Origin: Meridianimarinicoccus roseus
GTDB taxonomy: Bacteria > Pseudomonadota > Alphaproteobacteria > Rhodobacterales > Rhodobacteraceae
Length of the DNA: 64,000 bases
Direction of reading: 5' to 3'
Assembly: GCF_003172915.1 (NCBI RefSeq)
Contig: NZ_QGKU01000033.1
Location: forward strand, 144,971-208,970
Positions within the stretch are counted from its first letter, which is position 1; every line of letters starts with the position of its first letter. Below the pieces are notes generated by a model that searched no databases, was not told the DNA's origin, and was given only the letters and a program-made list of their open reading frames with translations. Both the position numbers and the translations under genes were made by a program. Positions 43,835 through 52,771 of this stretch are shown here, piece by piece.

Positions 43835-45064
43835 ATGATCCTTTCGCGCAGAACCGTCACACTCGGCCTTGCCGCCTGCGGGCTGACCGCCTGCACCGGC
43901 GGCGTCACGCGCGGCACACCGGCGGCGGCGATGCAGCCGGTGGACAACCCGGCCTTCGATGCGTGGCTGTCGGGCTTTCGCGGCCGCGCCCGCGCGCAAG
44001 GCATCTCGAACGCGGTGCTGGACCGGGCGCTGCCCGGAGCGGGCTACCTGCCGGGCGTGATCGAACGCGACCGCAACCAGGTGGAATTCACCCGGTCACT
44101 GGAAGATTACCTCGCCATCGCCGCCTCGGACACGCGTGTCTCGGACGGGCGCGCGGGTCTGGCGCGGCAATCCGCGTCGCTGGCTGCGATCGAACAGCGC
44201 TTCGGCGTCGAGCGCGCCGTGGTCACCGCCGTCTGGGGCCTTGAAAGCAGCTACGGCACGCGGCGCGGCGACATCCCGGTCGTGTCGTCGACCGCGACGC
44301 TGGCCCATGACGGGCGACGCGGGGCTTTCTTCGAAAGCCAGCTGGTTGCGGCGCTGAAGATCCTGCAGGCGGGCGATACCACCCCTGAACGGATGGTCGG
44401 AAGCTGGGCTGGCGCGATGGGCCACACCCAGTTCATTCCGACCTCGTATCTCGCCTTCGCGGTGGATTTCACCGGCGACGGGCGGCGCGACATCTGGTCG
44501 GACGATCCGACCGATGCACTCGCCTCCACTGCCGCGTATCTTGACCGGTCCGGCTGGACACGCGGGCAGCCCTGGGGGGTCGAAGTGCGTCTTCCGTCAG
44601 GCTTCGGCGGCCCGTTCGGGCGCGGCAGCACCCGCAGCCCGGCTCAATGGGCTGTGATGGGAGTGCGCGACATGGACGGCAACGTGGTGCCAGATCACGG
44701 CCCGGCCTCAATCCTCATCCCGTCCGGCGCGTCCGGGCCGGCCTTTATGGTGTTCCGCAATTTCACGGTCATCACGCGCTACAACAACTCGGAAAGCTAC
44801 GTCATCGGCATCGGCCACCTGTCCGACCGGATCGCGGGCGGCCCGCCGATCCGGGGAACTTTCCCGCCCGACGCGCAGGGCTTCACGATCGAGGACCGCC
44901 GCGCGCTGCAGCGCCGACTCACCGCCGCCGGATACGACACCGGCGGCACAGACGGTGTGATCGGGCCGAACACGCGCGCGGCTATCTCGTCCTATCAGCA
45001 AGCGGCGGGATTGCCCGTGACCGGCGTCCATTCGCGCGCGTTGCTGGATCGGCTTGGCGGCTAA
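43835..45064 (+). CDS. Lytic murein transglycosylase (MltB family) lipoprotein with C-terminal peptidoglycan-binding domain
   Basis: This 409-residue MltB-family protein has an N-terminal lipoprotein-type signal (RRTVTLGLAACGLTAC, lipidation Cys20). The catalytic region has E137 in AVWGLESSYGTRRG, followed by GSWAGAMGHTQFIPTSYLAFAVDFTGDGRRDIW. The C-terminal peptidoglycan-binding domain spans about residues 345-409 (LQRRLTAAGYDTGGTDGVIGPNTRAAI). It cleaves glycan strands to 1,6-anhydromuropeptides at the cell envelope. I start it at 43835 because the signal peptide begins there; an earlier in-frame ATG would place the signal 40 residues in. It is a housekeeping-type gene on an apparently extrachromosomal element. 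Confidence 0.94.
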   Translation: MILSRRTVTLGLAACGLTACTGGVTRGTPAAAMQPVDNPAFDAWLSGFRGRARAQGISNAVLDRALPGAGYLPGVIERDRNQVEFTRSLEDYLAIAASDTRVSDGRAGLARQSASLAAIEQRFGVERAVVTAVWGLESSYGTRRGDIPVVSSTATLAHDGRRGAFFESQLVAALKILQAGDTTPERMVGSWAGAMGHTQFIPTSYLAFAVDFTGDGRRDIWSDDPTDALASTAAYLDRSGWTRGQPWGVEVRLPSGFGGPFGRGSTRSPAQWAVMGVRDMDGNVVPDHGPASILIPSGASGPAFMVFRNFTVITRYNNSESYVIGIGHLSDRIAGGPPIRGTFPPDAQGFTIEDRRALQRRLTAAGYDTGGTDGVIGPNTRAAISSYQQAAGLPVTGVHSRALLDRLGG

Positions 45065-45087
45065 AGCCCCATCTTTCAAGGCGTTGC

Positions 45088-45118
45088 CCGATCCTGACTC
45101 GCGTTTTGTCGGGATCGG
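45088..45118. terminator. Hairpin downstream of the transglycosylase gene
   Basis: CCGATCCTGAC (45088-45098) and GTCGGGATCGG (45108-45118) can pair over 11 bases with one T-G wobble, around a 9-base loop. It lies 24 bases after the stop codon and before osmC. It lacks a clear T-tract, so it is a candidate only. Confidence 0.5.
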
Positions 45119-45213
45119 ACATAATCGCGTTTGACCGGTGGCGCTGAAAACTTCAGCTTTCAGGAAACGCTGCGCAATCGTTTGCGCACCCGGTTCCGAA
45201 GGAAAGGCCCGCC

Positions 45214-45729
45214 ATGACCAGCGCCGCGACACCCGACCCATCCCGCGACAAGATGTTCGACGTGATCTTCGAATCGAAGGGTGTTTGCGTCGGCAAGATG
45301 CGCAACGAAGTGACCAATACGGCGCACCAGCCTTTCCAGGTCAGCCGTATGCTCGCTACGGACGAAGGCCCTTTCCAGGGCGGCGAAGATACCTCGCCCA
45401 CGCCGCTCGAATTTTTTCTGACCGGGCTCGTCGGATGCCTGATGACGCAGATGCGGGTCTTCGCCAAGCGCATGAAGGTGGACATGCGCGATCTCGAAGT
45501 GACCTGCCGCGCGCATTGGGAAGCCCACAAGGGCGATATCGGCCCCTACGAAGCGTCGCCGCGCGGGTTCGACATCGGGATCTCCATGAACTCCGACGCG
45601 TCCGACGACGATGTTCAGGCCCTGATCGAGGCCTCGAAGCGTGCCTGCTTCGTTGAGGCGACGCTCGCCCAGGCCAATTCAGTGACCCACAACCTGCGGC
45701 TCAACGCAGGGGAGGCGCGCCCGGTCTAG
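45214..45729 (+). CDS. OsmC-family protein
   Basis: This 171-residue OsmC/Ohr-fold protein has the two conserved cysteines at C75 (LVGCLMTQM) and C145 (SKRACFVEATLA). Members reduce organic hydroperoxides with these cysteines or are less defined 'OsmC-like' proteins. It stands between the transglycosylase and the TRAP importer genes, 68 bases before the latter. It may be transcribed with the TRAP genes. Confidence 0.9.
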   Translation: MTSAATPDPSRDKMFDVIFESKGVCVGKMRNEVTNTAHQPFQVSRMLATDEGPFQGGEDTSPTPLEFFLTGLVGCLMTQMRVFAKRMKVDMRDLEVTCRAHWEAHKGDIGPYEASPRGFDIGISMNSDASDDDVQALIEASKRACFVEATLAQANSVTHNLRLNAGEARPV

Positions 45730-45796
45730 GGGCGCAGCGGCGGCCCGGCGACGGTGCAGCCACATTTCATCACACCCAAAGGGAGGACTATCGAAC

Positions 45797-46867
45797 ATGA
45801 CCCTCAAGACCCGTGCGCGCATCGGCGCGGCCTTCGCGCTTTGCTCCGCGCTTGCCGTGCCCGCGAAAGCCCAGCAGGAAATCGACGTGACGATCGTCTC
45901 GGGCTTCTCGCCCGCCGTCGCCGTCGTGCGAATGCTGAAGGAAAGCTTCATGCCCGGCGTGGACGAGCGCCTCGCGGAAACCGGCAACTACAAGATCAAC
46001 TGGCAGGAAGCGTTCTCCGGCACGCTCGCGAAGCCGGCGGGTGAGCTTGAAGCGATCCAGACCGGGCTGGCCGATATGGGCGTGATCCCGACCGGCTTTC
46101 ATGCTGACAAGCTGCCGGTCTACCAGATCGGCTATGTCACGCCCTTCACCACCACCGACCTCGTGCTGATCCACAAGGTCGTGGACGGGCTGGTCGAGGA
46201 ATATCCGGCCTTCCGCGACACCTGGACCAGCCTGAACCAGGTCACCCTTTCGGCCAGCGGCATCCCCGACAACTACATCCTGTGCTCGTCGAAGCCGATC
46301 AACTCTGTTGCCGATATCGAAGGGCTGAAGGTGGCGGGCGCGGGCCCGAACCTGCGCTGGATCGAACCGGCGGGCGCGACGGGCGTGACCGGCAGCCTCG
46401 GCAATTTCTACCAACTGGTGGAAACCGGCGTCGTCGATGCAATGCTGGTCTGGGGCGAAAGCGTCGTTTCGCTGAAATTCTACGAAGTGTGCAACAACTA
46501 TTTCGACGCCAGCCTCGGCGGGGTGAATTCCTACGTCATCAATGCCAACCGTCAGGCTTGGGACCGTTATCCCGACGAAGTGAAGACCGCGATGATCGAC
46601 GCCGCCAAGCAGTTCGGCATCGATATCGGCGAATTCGCGGCGCGGCTCGGGGCGCAGGCCAAGGACACGGTGCTCGAAAACGGCGGCACCGTGGTGGATA
46701 TCGACCCGCAGGAGCGGATCGACATGGCCATGTCGCTGCCCAACCTCGCGCAGGAATGGGCTCAGGCGCTCGAAGCGCGCGGCGTGCCGGCGCAGGCGAT
46801 CCTCGACGACTACATGCAGGCCATGCGCGACGCGGACCAGCCCATCGCGCGGCAGTGGGACGAGTGA
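45797..46867 (+). CDS. TRAP transporter solute-binding protein (DctP family)
   Basis: This 356-residue periplasmic binding protein has a signal peptide (ARIGAAFALCSALAVPAKAQQ). DctP-family features include GTLAKPAGELEAIQTGLADMGVIPTGFHADKLPVYQIGYVTPFT and the family arginine segment EGLKVAGAGPNLRWIEPAGATGV. It captures a carboxylate (often an organic acid or amino-acid-derived acid) for the two membrane subunits encoded next. An AAAGGGAGGA ribosome-binding site precedes the start. Confidence 0.94.
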   Translation: MTLKTRARIGAAFALCSALAVPAKAQQEIDVTIVSGFSPAVAVVRMLKESFMPGVDERLAETGNYKINWQEAFSGTLAKPAGELEAIQTGLADMGVIPTGFHADKLPVYQIGYVTPFTTTDLVLIHKVVDGLVEEYPAFRDTWTSLNQVTLSASGIPDNYILCSSKPINSVADIEGLKVAGAGPNLRWIEPAGATGVTGSLGNFYQLVETGVVDAMLVWGESVVSLKFYEVCNNYFDASLGGVNSYVINANRQAWDRYPDEVKTAMIDAAKQFGIDIGEFAARLGAQAKDTVLENGGTVVDIDPQERIDMAMSLPNLAQEWAQALEARGVPAQAILDDYMQAMRDADQPIARQWDE

Positions 46868-47454
46868 CGCCCCGAAAGGACCGTGGCCGCGGCGGGGACA
46901 CCCCCCGCCCGGCCGCACCCGCATCTCCCGAAGCCGCCGGGCCGCCGGTGCTGACCCCGGTCACCACCGCGATGAACACGGTCGGCGCGTTGCTGGTGCT
47001 GGGCATGGTCGTCATCGTCAACATCGATGTGTTCGGCCGCTGGCTGGCCAACGCGCCGCTGGCCGGAACACTGGAGCTGACCGAAATGGGCGTCGTCGCC
47101 GTGGTCTACCTGACCATTGGACACGCTGTTGCCGGTCGCCGCCTGACCCGCTCGGACGCGGCGCTGGGGCTGCTGCACCGGCGCGGCCACCGACGCACCG
47201 AACTGGCGCTGCGTACGGTATTCAACGCCGCGGGCGCGACCGTGTTCACGATCATCGCCTGGGGCCAGCTGCCCCGGCTCGCTGATGCCTGGAACTACAA
47301 CTACTTCAAGGGCAATGTCGGCATCTTCACCGCACCCACTTGGCCGCTCGAGGCGATCATGCTGACCGGCGCCATCGCCGCTGCGCTGCATTTCGCCGCG
47401 CTGACCGTGCGCCGCGCCCGCGCCCTGACCGGAGGCTCTGATGACCGGACTTGA
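46864..47454 (+). CDS. TRAP transporter small permease (DctQ family)
   Basis: This 196-residue small membrane subunit has about four hydrophobic segments (MNTVGALLVLGMVVIVNIDVFGRW, LELTEMGVVAVVYLTIGHAVA, TVFTIIAWGQLP and LTGAIAAALHFAALTV). The proposed GTG start at 46864 overlaps the binding-protein stop (GTGA), and the resulting N-terminus is a hydrophilic 35-residue extension. An internal ATG near residue 37 is an alternative start. Its end overlaps the large permease by 14 bases. Confidence 0.88.
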   Translation: MTPRKDRGRGGDTPRPAAPASPEAAGPPVLTPVTTAMNTVGALLVLGMVVIVNIDVFGRWLANAPLAGTLELTEMGVVAVVYLTIGHAVAGRRLTRSDAALGLLHRRGHRRTELALRTVFNAAGATVFTIIAWGQLPRLADAWNYNYFKGNVGIFTAPTWPLEAIMLTGAIAAALHFAALTVRRARALTGGSDDRT

Positions 47455-48778
47455 AATCGGCCTGATCTCCGTCGTGGTGATCGTCGCACTGATCTACGCG
47501 GGGATGCATGTCGCCATCGCGCTCAGCCTTGTGTCCTTCTTGTCCGTCGCCCTGCAACGCGGCGATGCCGTGCTCGCCTCCAAGCTGCTCACGCTCGCCG
47601 CCGCCGACGGGGTCGCCGACCAGACCTTCGCAGTGATCCCGCTCTTCGTGCTGATGGGTCTGATCATGAGCGCGTCCGATGTCGGGCGAGACGCCTATGA
47701 CGTGGCCGACCATTTCCTGCGGCGCATCCGCGGCGGGCTGGGGCTGGCCACGGTCTCCTCCAACGCGGTGTTCGCGGCGGTCACGGGCGTCTCCATCGCC
47801 TCGGCAGCGGTGTTCACCCGCGTCGCGGTGCCGGAAATGCTGCGCCTCGGCTACTCGCCGCGCTTCGCGGTGGGCACCGTGGCTGGCTCCTCCGTGCTGG
47901 GCATGCTGATCCCGCCCTCGATCCTGCTCATCATCTACGCGATCCTCACCGAACAATCGATCGGGCTGATGTTCTTCGCCGGCATCGGGCCGGGGCTGCT
48001 GCTGTCAGGCGTCTATTGCGCCGGGATCATCGGCATGGCCTACCTGATACCGCGCTTTGTCTACGACACCACGGGCCGGTTCTCGGACCCGGCGGCGACC
48101 GAAACCCCGCCGGAACGCGGCGCGGGGGAACTGCTGGGCAAGATCGCCCCGATCCTGGCCCTGGTGGTGATCGTGCTCGGCGGCATCTACGGTGGCATCT
48201 TCACCCCGACCGAAGCGGGCGCCGTCGGCGCCGCCGCCGCGCTGATCCTCGCCGTGGCGCGGCGCAAGCTGACGCTCAACGAGTTCTGGGGTGTGCTGAA
48301 GGAAACCGGCCACATCACCGCGTCGGTGTGTTTCCTCGTGATCGCGGCGACGATGTATACCCGTTCTCTCGGTCTGGCAGGGGTGCCGATTGAAATCGGC
48401 AACATGGTCCGCACCGCGACCGACAGCTTCGTCATCGTGCTTCTGATCTACATCGCCGTGATCCTGTTCCTTGGCACTATCATCGACAGCGTGTCGATCC
48501 TGCTGATTATGGTGCCGCTCTTCCTGCCGATCATGCAGGGCTTCGGCGCAGACCCGATCTGGTTCGGCATCATCACCGTCGTCGCGGTGGAGGTCGGCCT
48601 GCTGACTCCGCCGCTCGGTATGGCGTGCTTTGTCATCAAGGGCTGTATCGAGGACCCGCGCATCACGCTGGGCGATGTGTTCCTGGGCGCGCTTCCCTTC
48701 GCGGGAATGATGATCTTCGTGCTGGCGCTGCTGACACTCTGGCCCGATCTCGTCTATATCGACCGCTGGTTCGGGTAG
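47441..48778 (+). CDS. TRAP transporter large permease (DctM family)
   Basis: This 445-residue transporter subunit has about twelve hydrophobic segments. Family blocks are GLGLATVSSNAVFAAVTGVSIASAAVFTRVAVPEMLRLGYSPRFAVGTVAGSSVLGMLIPPS and PTEAGAVGAAAALILAVARRKLT. It forms the sodium-driven channel of the TRAP importer with the small subunit. The start is set by the overlap with the previous gene. It ends 35 bases before the LacI-type regulator, which probably controls the TRAP operon. Confidence 0.95.
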   Translation: MTGLEIGLISVVVIVALIYAGMHVAIALSLVSFLSVALQRGDAVLASKLLTLAAADGVADQTFAVIPLFVLMGLIMSASDVGRDAYDVADHFLRRIRGGLGLATVSSNAVFAAVTGVSIASAAVFTRVAVPEMLRLGYSPRFAVGTVAGSSVLGMLIPPSILLIIYAILTEQSIGLMFFAGIGPGLLLSGVYCAGIIGMAYLIPRFVYDTTGRFSDPAATETPPERGAGELLGKIAPILALVVIVLGGIYGGIFTPTEAGAVGAAAALILAVARRKLTLNEFWGVLKETGHITASVCFLVIAATMYTRSLGLAGVPIEIGNMVRTATDSFVIVLLIYIAVILFLGTIIDSVSILLIMVPLFLPIMQGFGADPIWFGIITVVAVEVGLLTPPLGMACFVIKGCIEDPRITLGDVFLGALPFAGMMIFVLALLTLWPDLVYIDRWFG

Positions 48779-48813
48779 ACTGGGCCCCAGACACGCCGAA
48801 CGGACGCCGCGCC

Positions 48814-49872
48814 ATGCCCGACGACAAGACCGCCGCCCCGATCCGCCCGCGCTCCGCGCGGGTCAAGATCGCTGATGTGGCGGCGGCGGCGGGGGTACAT
48901 GCGTCCACCGTGTCGCGGGTGCTGCGCGCCGACCGCACGGGCCGCGTGTCGCCAGATGTGGCGGCGCGCATCCGTGCCGTGGCGCACGACCTCGGCTACA
49001 GCGCCAATCCGTTGGCGGCCGGGATGCGCACGCGCTCCACCCGGTCGGTGGGCGTGATCGTGCATGACATAAGCGACCCGGTCTATCCGCCCATTCTGCG
49101 AGGTATCGAACGGCGGATGGGGCAAGCCGGGCACATGGTGGTGCTGGGCAATACCGGCTACGACCCGGCCGCCGAATTGGCTATGCTGGACCAGATGGCG
49201 GCGCGTATGATGGACGGGGTGATCCTCGGGACAACGCGGCGCGACGATCCGGTCGTGGCACGGGCGCGCGGGCTGGGCCTGCCGGTGGTGTCGGTTCTGC
49301 GCCGCACCGACGCGGGCCTGTGCAGCGCAGTGGCGAACGACTGCGCGGCCGGGATGCGCGCGATGGCGCAGGCGGTGCTGGAGCATGGGCACCGCGACAT
49401 CGCCCTGATCGGCGCGCCGCAGGACCTGTCCACCGCGCGCGACCGGCACGAGGGGGTGACCGGCGCGCTGGCCGCGCACGGCTGCCCGGTGCCCGACGAC
49501 CGGATCGCCTTCGTGCCGCGCATGGACGTGGTCCAGGGGCGGCTGGCGATGCAGGCGCTGCTGGCGCGCCGTGCCCACCCGCCCGAGGCGGTGATCGCGG
49601 TCAACGATCTCGTGGCGCTTGGGGCGGTGCAGGCCTGCCGCGATGCCGGACTCGACTGCCCGCGCGAGATTTCCGTGACCGGTTACAACGACATACCATT
49701 GCTGGCGATGTTCGACCCGCCGCTTGCCTCCGTGGCGATGGACCTGACCGGGATCGGTGCTCAGGCGGCAGACCTGCTGCTGGCGCATCTTGCCGATCCG
49801 GCGCTTGGGCCGCAGCTTCAGATCGTGCCCCCGGTGCTGCGCTTGCGCGCTTCGCTCGCCCGGCGGGGCTGA
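48814..49872 (+). CDS. LacI-family transcriptional regulator of the TRAP locus
   Basis: This 352-residue LacI/GalR regulator has an N-terminal 17-residue tail, HTH at about 18-70 (KIADVAAAAGVHASTVSRVLRADRTGRVSPDVAARIRAVAHDLGY), and a ligand-binding domain with VNDLVALGAVQACRDAGLDCPREISVTGYNDIPLLAMFDPPLASV. It is encoded in the same direction directly after the TRAP genes, the usual position for a regulator of organic-acid uptake. The 3' end overlaps a convergent gene by 55 bases. Confidence 0.92.
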   Translation: MPDDKTAAPIRPRSARVKIADVAAAAGVHASTVSRVLRADRTGRVSPDVAARIRAVAHDLGYSANPLAAGMRTRSTRSVGVIVHDISDPVYPPILRGIERRMGQAGHMVVLGNTGYDPAAELAMLDQMAARMMDGVILGTTRRDDPVVARARGLGLPVVSVLRRTDAGLCSAVANDCAAGMRAMAQAVLEHGHRDIALIGAPQDLSTARDRHEGVTGALAAHGCPVPDDRIAFVPRMDVVQGRLAMQALLARRAHPPEAVIAVNDLVALGAVQACRDAGLDCPREISVTGYNDIPLLAMFDPPLASVAMDLTGIGAQAADLLLAHLADPALGPQLQIVPPVLRLRASLARRG

Positions 49873-50543
49873 GCCCCCGTATCCGGATGCGGGCGCGTCG
49901 CGCCCGCACCGCGGAGCAGCCACAGCCCGATAAGCGCGAACCACGCGATGAAGCCCAGCCCGAACATCGCGCCGCCGGTCTCCGCCAGCGCGGGCACCAG
50001 CGTCGCCGCGCCCGCCGCGGCGATCACGCCGCCAAGCGCCAGGGTGGCGCGCCCGAAGACGCGGCGCCCGGCGATGCACACGCAGGCGAGCCACGCGGCG
50101 CCGGCGATCTCGATCCCGCCGCCCAGCCCGCTTTCGACCATGTGCGCCGTCTGCCAAAGCTGCGCGGCGCGCTCGGGCGCCGCGGCGTGCAGGTCGGCGA
50201 CAAGTCTCACGCCGGACTGCGCGACCAGCCCCGCCGCCAGTACCAGCAGCGCCCAGAGCGTGCCCAGAGTGCGCGACAGCGCCGCGGCGCCGGGTGCGGC
50301 CGCGTGCAGCCGGTCCGCCAGCGCTGTGACGAGCACCGCCAGCGCCAGCCCGTTCAGCACGTAGATGGCGCCGAACCAGCCGCCCATCAGACCGGGCCGT
50401 GCGGCGATCAGCGCCGCGGCTCCGGTCGGGTCCGAACCGGCGTAGCCCGCGGGCAGCAACACCGTGATCAACAGCGCGAAACCGGCGACGTAGCTCGCCG
50501 CGCAGACCAGCGCGGCCCAGCCGCCCGCCCGTGCCAGCGTCAT
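49818..50543 (-). CDS. DUF4386-like integral membrane protein of unknown function
   Basis: This 241-residue protein has about six hydrophobic segments (for example WAALVCAASYVAGFALLITVLLPAG, AIYVLNGLALAVLVTALADRL and GTLWALLVLAAGLVAQSG). The pattern, with a small periplasmic loop after TM1, resembles DUF4386 proteins, whose function is unknown. The 3' end overlaps the convergent LacI gene by 55 bases, and the extreme C-terminal residues are arginine-rich. Confidence 0.8.
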   Translation of the reverse strand: MTLARAGGWAALVCAASYVAGFALLITVLLPAGYAGSDPTGAAALIAARPGLMGGWFGAIYVLNGLALAVLVTALADRLHAAAPGAAALSRTLGTLWALLVLAAGLVAQSGVRLVADLHAAAPERAAQLWQTAHMVESGLGGGIEIAGAAWLACVCIAGRRVFGRATLALGGVIAAAGAATLVPALAETGGAMFGLGFIAWFALIGLWLLRGAGATRPHPDTGAQPRRASEARKRSTGGTI

Positions 50544-50902
50544 CCCACCACCCGGTGCCCGCGCCCGCGCATGCACTCCGTCACGATCTCTTCGCGTTTC
50601 TCCGTGCCGTCGGCCAGCGCCGATCCGCCGACGATGACCAGCCCGCCAAGTGCGGCTTCCTCCACGGTCAGGCTGTCGTCCAGCCCGCCGACCATCGCCC
50701 CGACCCCGGCGCCCAGGACGGCCGCCGCGATGGCCTCCTGGTTCAACTGGTCCTGCTCGCGCGCCAGCGCCCGGCAGGCTGCAAGGTCATGCTCGAAGGT
50801 GGCGCCGCGCGTGCCGTCGACGATGGGGGTGTAGTCCGCGCCGGCCCCGCAGGCCGCCAGCGCGACCGGCAGCAGTGCCGCCGGAATGCGTAGATGTCTC
50901 AT
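50540..50902 (-). CDS. Small glycine-zipper lipoprotein
   Basis: This 120-residue exported lipoprotein has the lipobox LAAC at Cys18, followed by two glycine-zipper-like segments (AIAAAVLGAGVGAMVGGL and AALGGLVIVGGSALADG). Two further cysteines, in CRALARE and ECMRGRGH, could form a disulfide. Such proteins often sit in the outer membrane. It overlaps the membrane-protein gene by 4 bases, so the two form one unit. Confidence 0.85.
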   Translation of the reverse strand: MRHLRIPAALLPVALAACGAGADYTPIVDGTRGATFEHDLAACRALAREQDQLNQEAIAAAVLGAGVGAMVGGLDDSLTVEEAALGGLVIVGGSALADGTEKREEIVTECMRGRGHRVVG

Positions 50903-51083
50903 GGTGTGATCCGTGTTGATGAAAGGGGCAGCACCGGAAGTGCCGCAGGCCGGTCTTCTAGCCGGCAGCGCCGCCGCGCCCCATGACCGTCGGTAACAGC
51001 CCGTTGGCCCGGTGTATCAAATCCGCGAACCGGATCACGACGGCAGGCCAGCCCGATGAAGAATCCGACCGTCGCCGCAAGAA

Positions 51084-51736
51084 TGGCCACTACCAATGCC
51101 GATGACGCTGCGCGCCTCGGTGCCGACCGGGTGTTTCTGCTGCGCGCGGTCTACATTCCGGCGGGCGGCCTCGCGGACCCGGATGCGCGTCTGCCGCGCG
51201 ATGCCTGACGTATCCTCAAGCGCGCCGCCGCCACTTCCCTGGCCAAACCTTCGCGCTGAAGGCCGAGGTGACCCATCCGCGCCCCGCCCGCGCTGCCGCC
51301 TGTGGCGAGATCTTCGGCATCCCGGTCCGTTTCGTGGCCGACCGCACCGCGCCGCGCATCGCGCCCGAAGGGCTGGCCGTCGAATTCGACGGCTCGGTTG
51401 CCTGTGCGTTGGGCCTGTTCGCCGACCGCGTCGAAGCGCCGATGCGAAAGCTGGAAAGCGGCGTCAGCCCGCGCGGCCGGATCGAGGCATACCCGCTGCC
51501 GCGCCTGCGCCGCGGCGACGTTTCGGCCCCGCGGTCACGTCAGACACTGCATCGCAGCCTCAAGGACGAAGGTACCAGTGTCGCCGCATGGCGAGCGACG
51601 ACCTGACCGCGCGCAAGGTTTCGGTCGGGCAGGCGGCCTATTTCGTCGGGTTTTCCGAAGCCTCGACCTCCGTGCGAGGTTTCGGCACTGGACCGGCACC
51701 ACCCCGGCCGAATTCGTCGCCGCCGCTCAGCGATAG
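51084..51736 (+). pseudogene. Decayed AraC-family regulator
   Basis: The region encodes pieces of an AraC-type regulator in different frames. They include a short N-terminal piece (ADRVFLLRAVYIPAGGLADP) ending in a stop at about 51207 and a middle piece on 51250-51606 with the arabinose-binding-like run THPRPARAAACGEIFGIPVRF. A C-terminal HTH follows with the end WTGTTPAEFVAAAQR and, in another frame, VGQAAYFVGFSEAS. At least two frameshifts and one stop separate them, so the gene is inactive. Its original target is unknown; the remnant lies directly before the convergent LysR gene. Confidence 0.75.
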
Positions 51737-52677
51737 GTGCGCGCGGCGATCGGCGTGGCCTCGATCCGGTCCAGCAGCCCAGCCAGAAAGGCTGCCTCGG
51801 CCCGGTTCAGCTGCGCGCGCGGGTTCCACACGACATGCACGTCAAGCGCGGGCAGCCGGTCATAGGGCGGCACCTGCCACAAAAGCCCTGCGGCCACATC
51901 ACGCGCGGCCACGTGGACCGGCAGCGGGCCTACCCCCAGCCCGGCGACGATCATCCGGCGCACCTCTTCCAGGTGGCTCGACCGCCCGACGATGGCCTCA
52001 CCGAGCCCCGCTTCGGCCCGCATCAGTGTCACCGGCTTCAACACGTCGTCCAGCTGGTCGGTTTCGAAACTGACCGACGCCTGACCGGCCATGTCCGCAG
52101 GACCCAGCCCGCGCCGCCCGAAGGCCGGGTGCGGCGGGCCGCAGAACAGGCCGAAGAACTCGCGGTAGAGCCGCCGGTATTCCAGACGCGGGTTGCGGTC
52201 GCGCACCAGGCACACCGCGAGCGCGGCGCGCATCGCCGTGACCTCGCCGATGGCATCGGGGCTGGGCATCACGTCCAGCCGCAGCCGTGCCTTGGGGTGG
52301 GCGGCATGAAAGCCCGCCAAAACCCCGTCGAACAGCGGGCACACCACATGGCTGGCCAGCGCCACGCGCACCAGCCCGGTCACCTCGTCGGTCACGTCGC
52401 GCAGGCTGGTCGCCAGCCGAAGGATGGACCCCTCGATCTCCACCGCCTCGCGGCGCAGGATCTCGCCAGCGCGGGTCAGGCGGAACCGCCCCGGCCGCCG
52501 GTCGATCAGCGGTTTGCCGATCCGGTCCTCCAGCCGCTTCAGCGCGGCCGACACGCTGGGCTGCTTGAGGCGCAGCGTCTCAGCCGCTTCGGTGATCGAC
52601 CGGGCGTCGGCCAGCACGACGAAGGTGCGCAGCAGATTCCAGTCCAGGTCGCGGACAAGGCGCGCGGGGTCATCCAT
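51727..52677 (-). CDS. LysR-family transcriptional regulator of the polyamine-type cluster
   Basis: This 316-residue LysR-type regulator has an N-terminal HTH at about 10-70 (LDWNLLRTFVVLADARSITEAAETLRLKQPSVSAALKRLEDRIGKPLIDRR). The effector-binding domain follows with AGLGVGPLPVHVAARDVAAGLLWQVPPYD. It is divergent from the polyamine-type ABC operon. A 10-base perfect inverted repeat covers its start codon and reaches into the divergent promoter region, suggesting autoregulation. Confidence 0.92.
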   Translation of the reverse strand: MDDPARLVRDLDWNLLRTFVVLADARSITEAAETLRLKQPSVSAALKRLEDRIGKPLIDRRPGRFRLTRAGEILRREAVEIEGSILRLATSLRDVTDEVTGLVRVALASHVVCPLFDGVLAGFHAAHPKARLRLDVMPSPDAIGEVTAMRAALAVCLVRDRNPRLEYRRLYREFFGLFCGPPHPAFGRRGLGPADMAGQASVSFETDQLDDVLKPVTLMRAEAGLGEAIVGRSSHLEEVRRMIVAGLGVGPLPVHVAARDVAAGLLWQVPPYDRLPALDVHVVWNPRAQLNRAEAAFLAGLLDRIEATPIAARTYR

Positions 52678-52721
52678 AGATCAAACCTATATCGACAATT
52701 CATCCTATCTATTTGATCTAT
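52676..52721. promoter_or_regulatory. Inverted repeat overlapping the LysR start (candidate operator)
   Basis: ATAGATCAAA (52676-52685) and TTTGATCTAT (52712-52721) are perfect inverted copies 26 bases apart. The block is AT-rich and the left arm covers the LysR start codon, with the ABC operon starting at 52772. It is the best candidate operator in this intergenic region. Confidence 0.55.
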
Positions 52722-52771
52722 GGTCCCGGGCCGGTCAATCCTGCGGTGACCAGTATCGGAACCGCCCGCGC

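Noticed and set aside
50899..51096. Minus-strand 65-codon frame starting MVVAILAATVGFFIGLACRR
   Set aside because: The hydrophobic start is suggestive, but the remainder is arginine-rich shadow-like sequence and overlaps the start region of the lipoprotein gene. No family was recognised.
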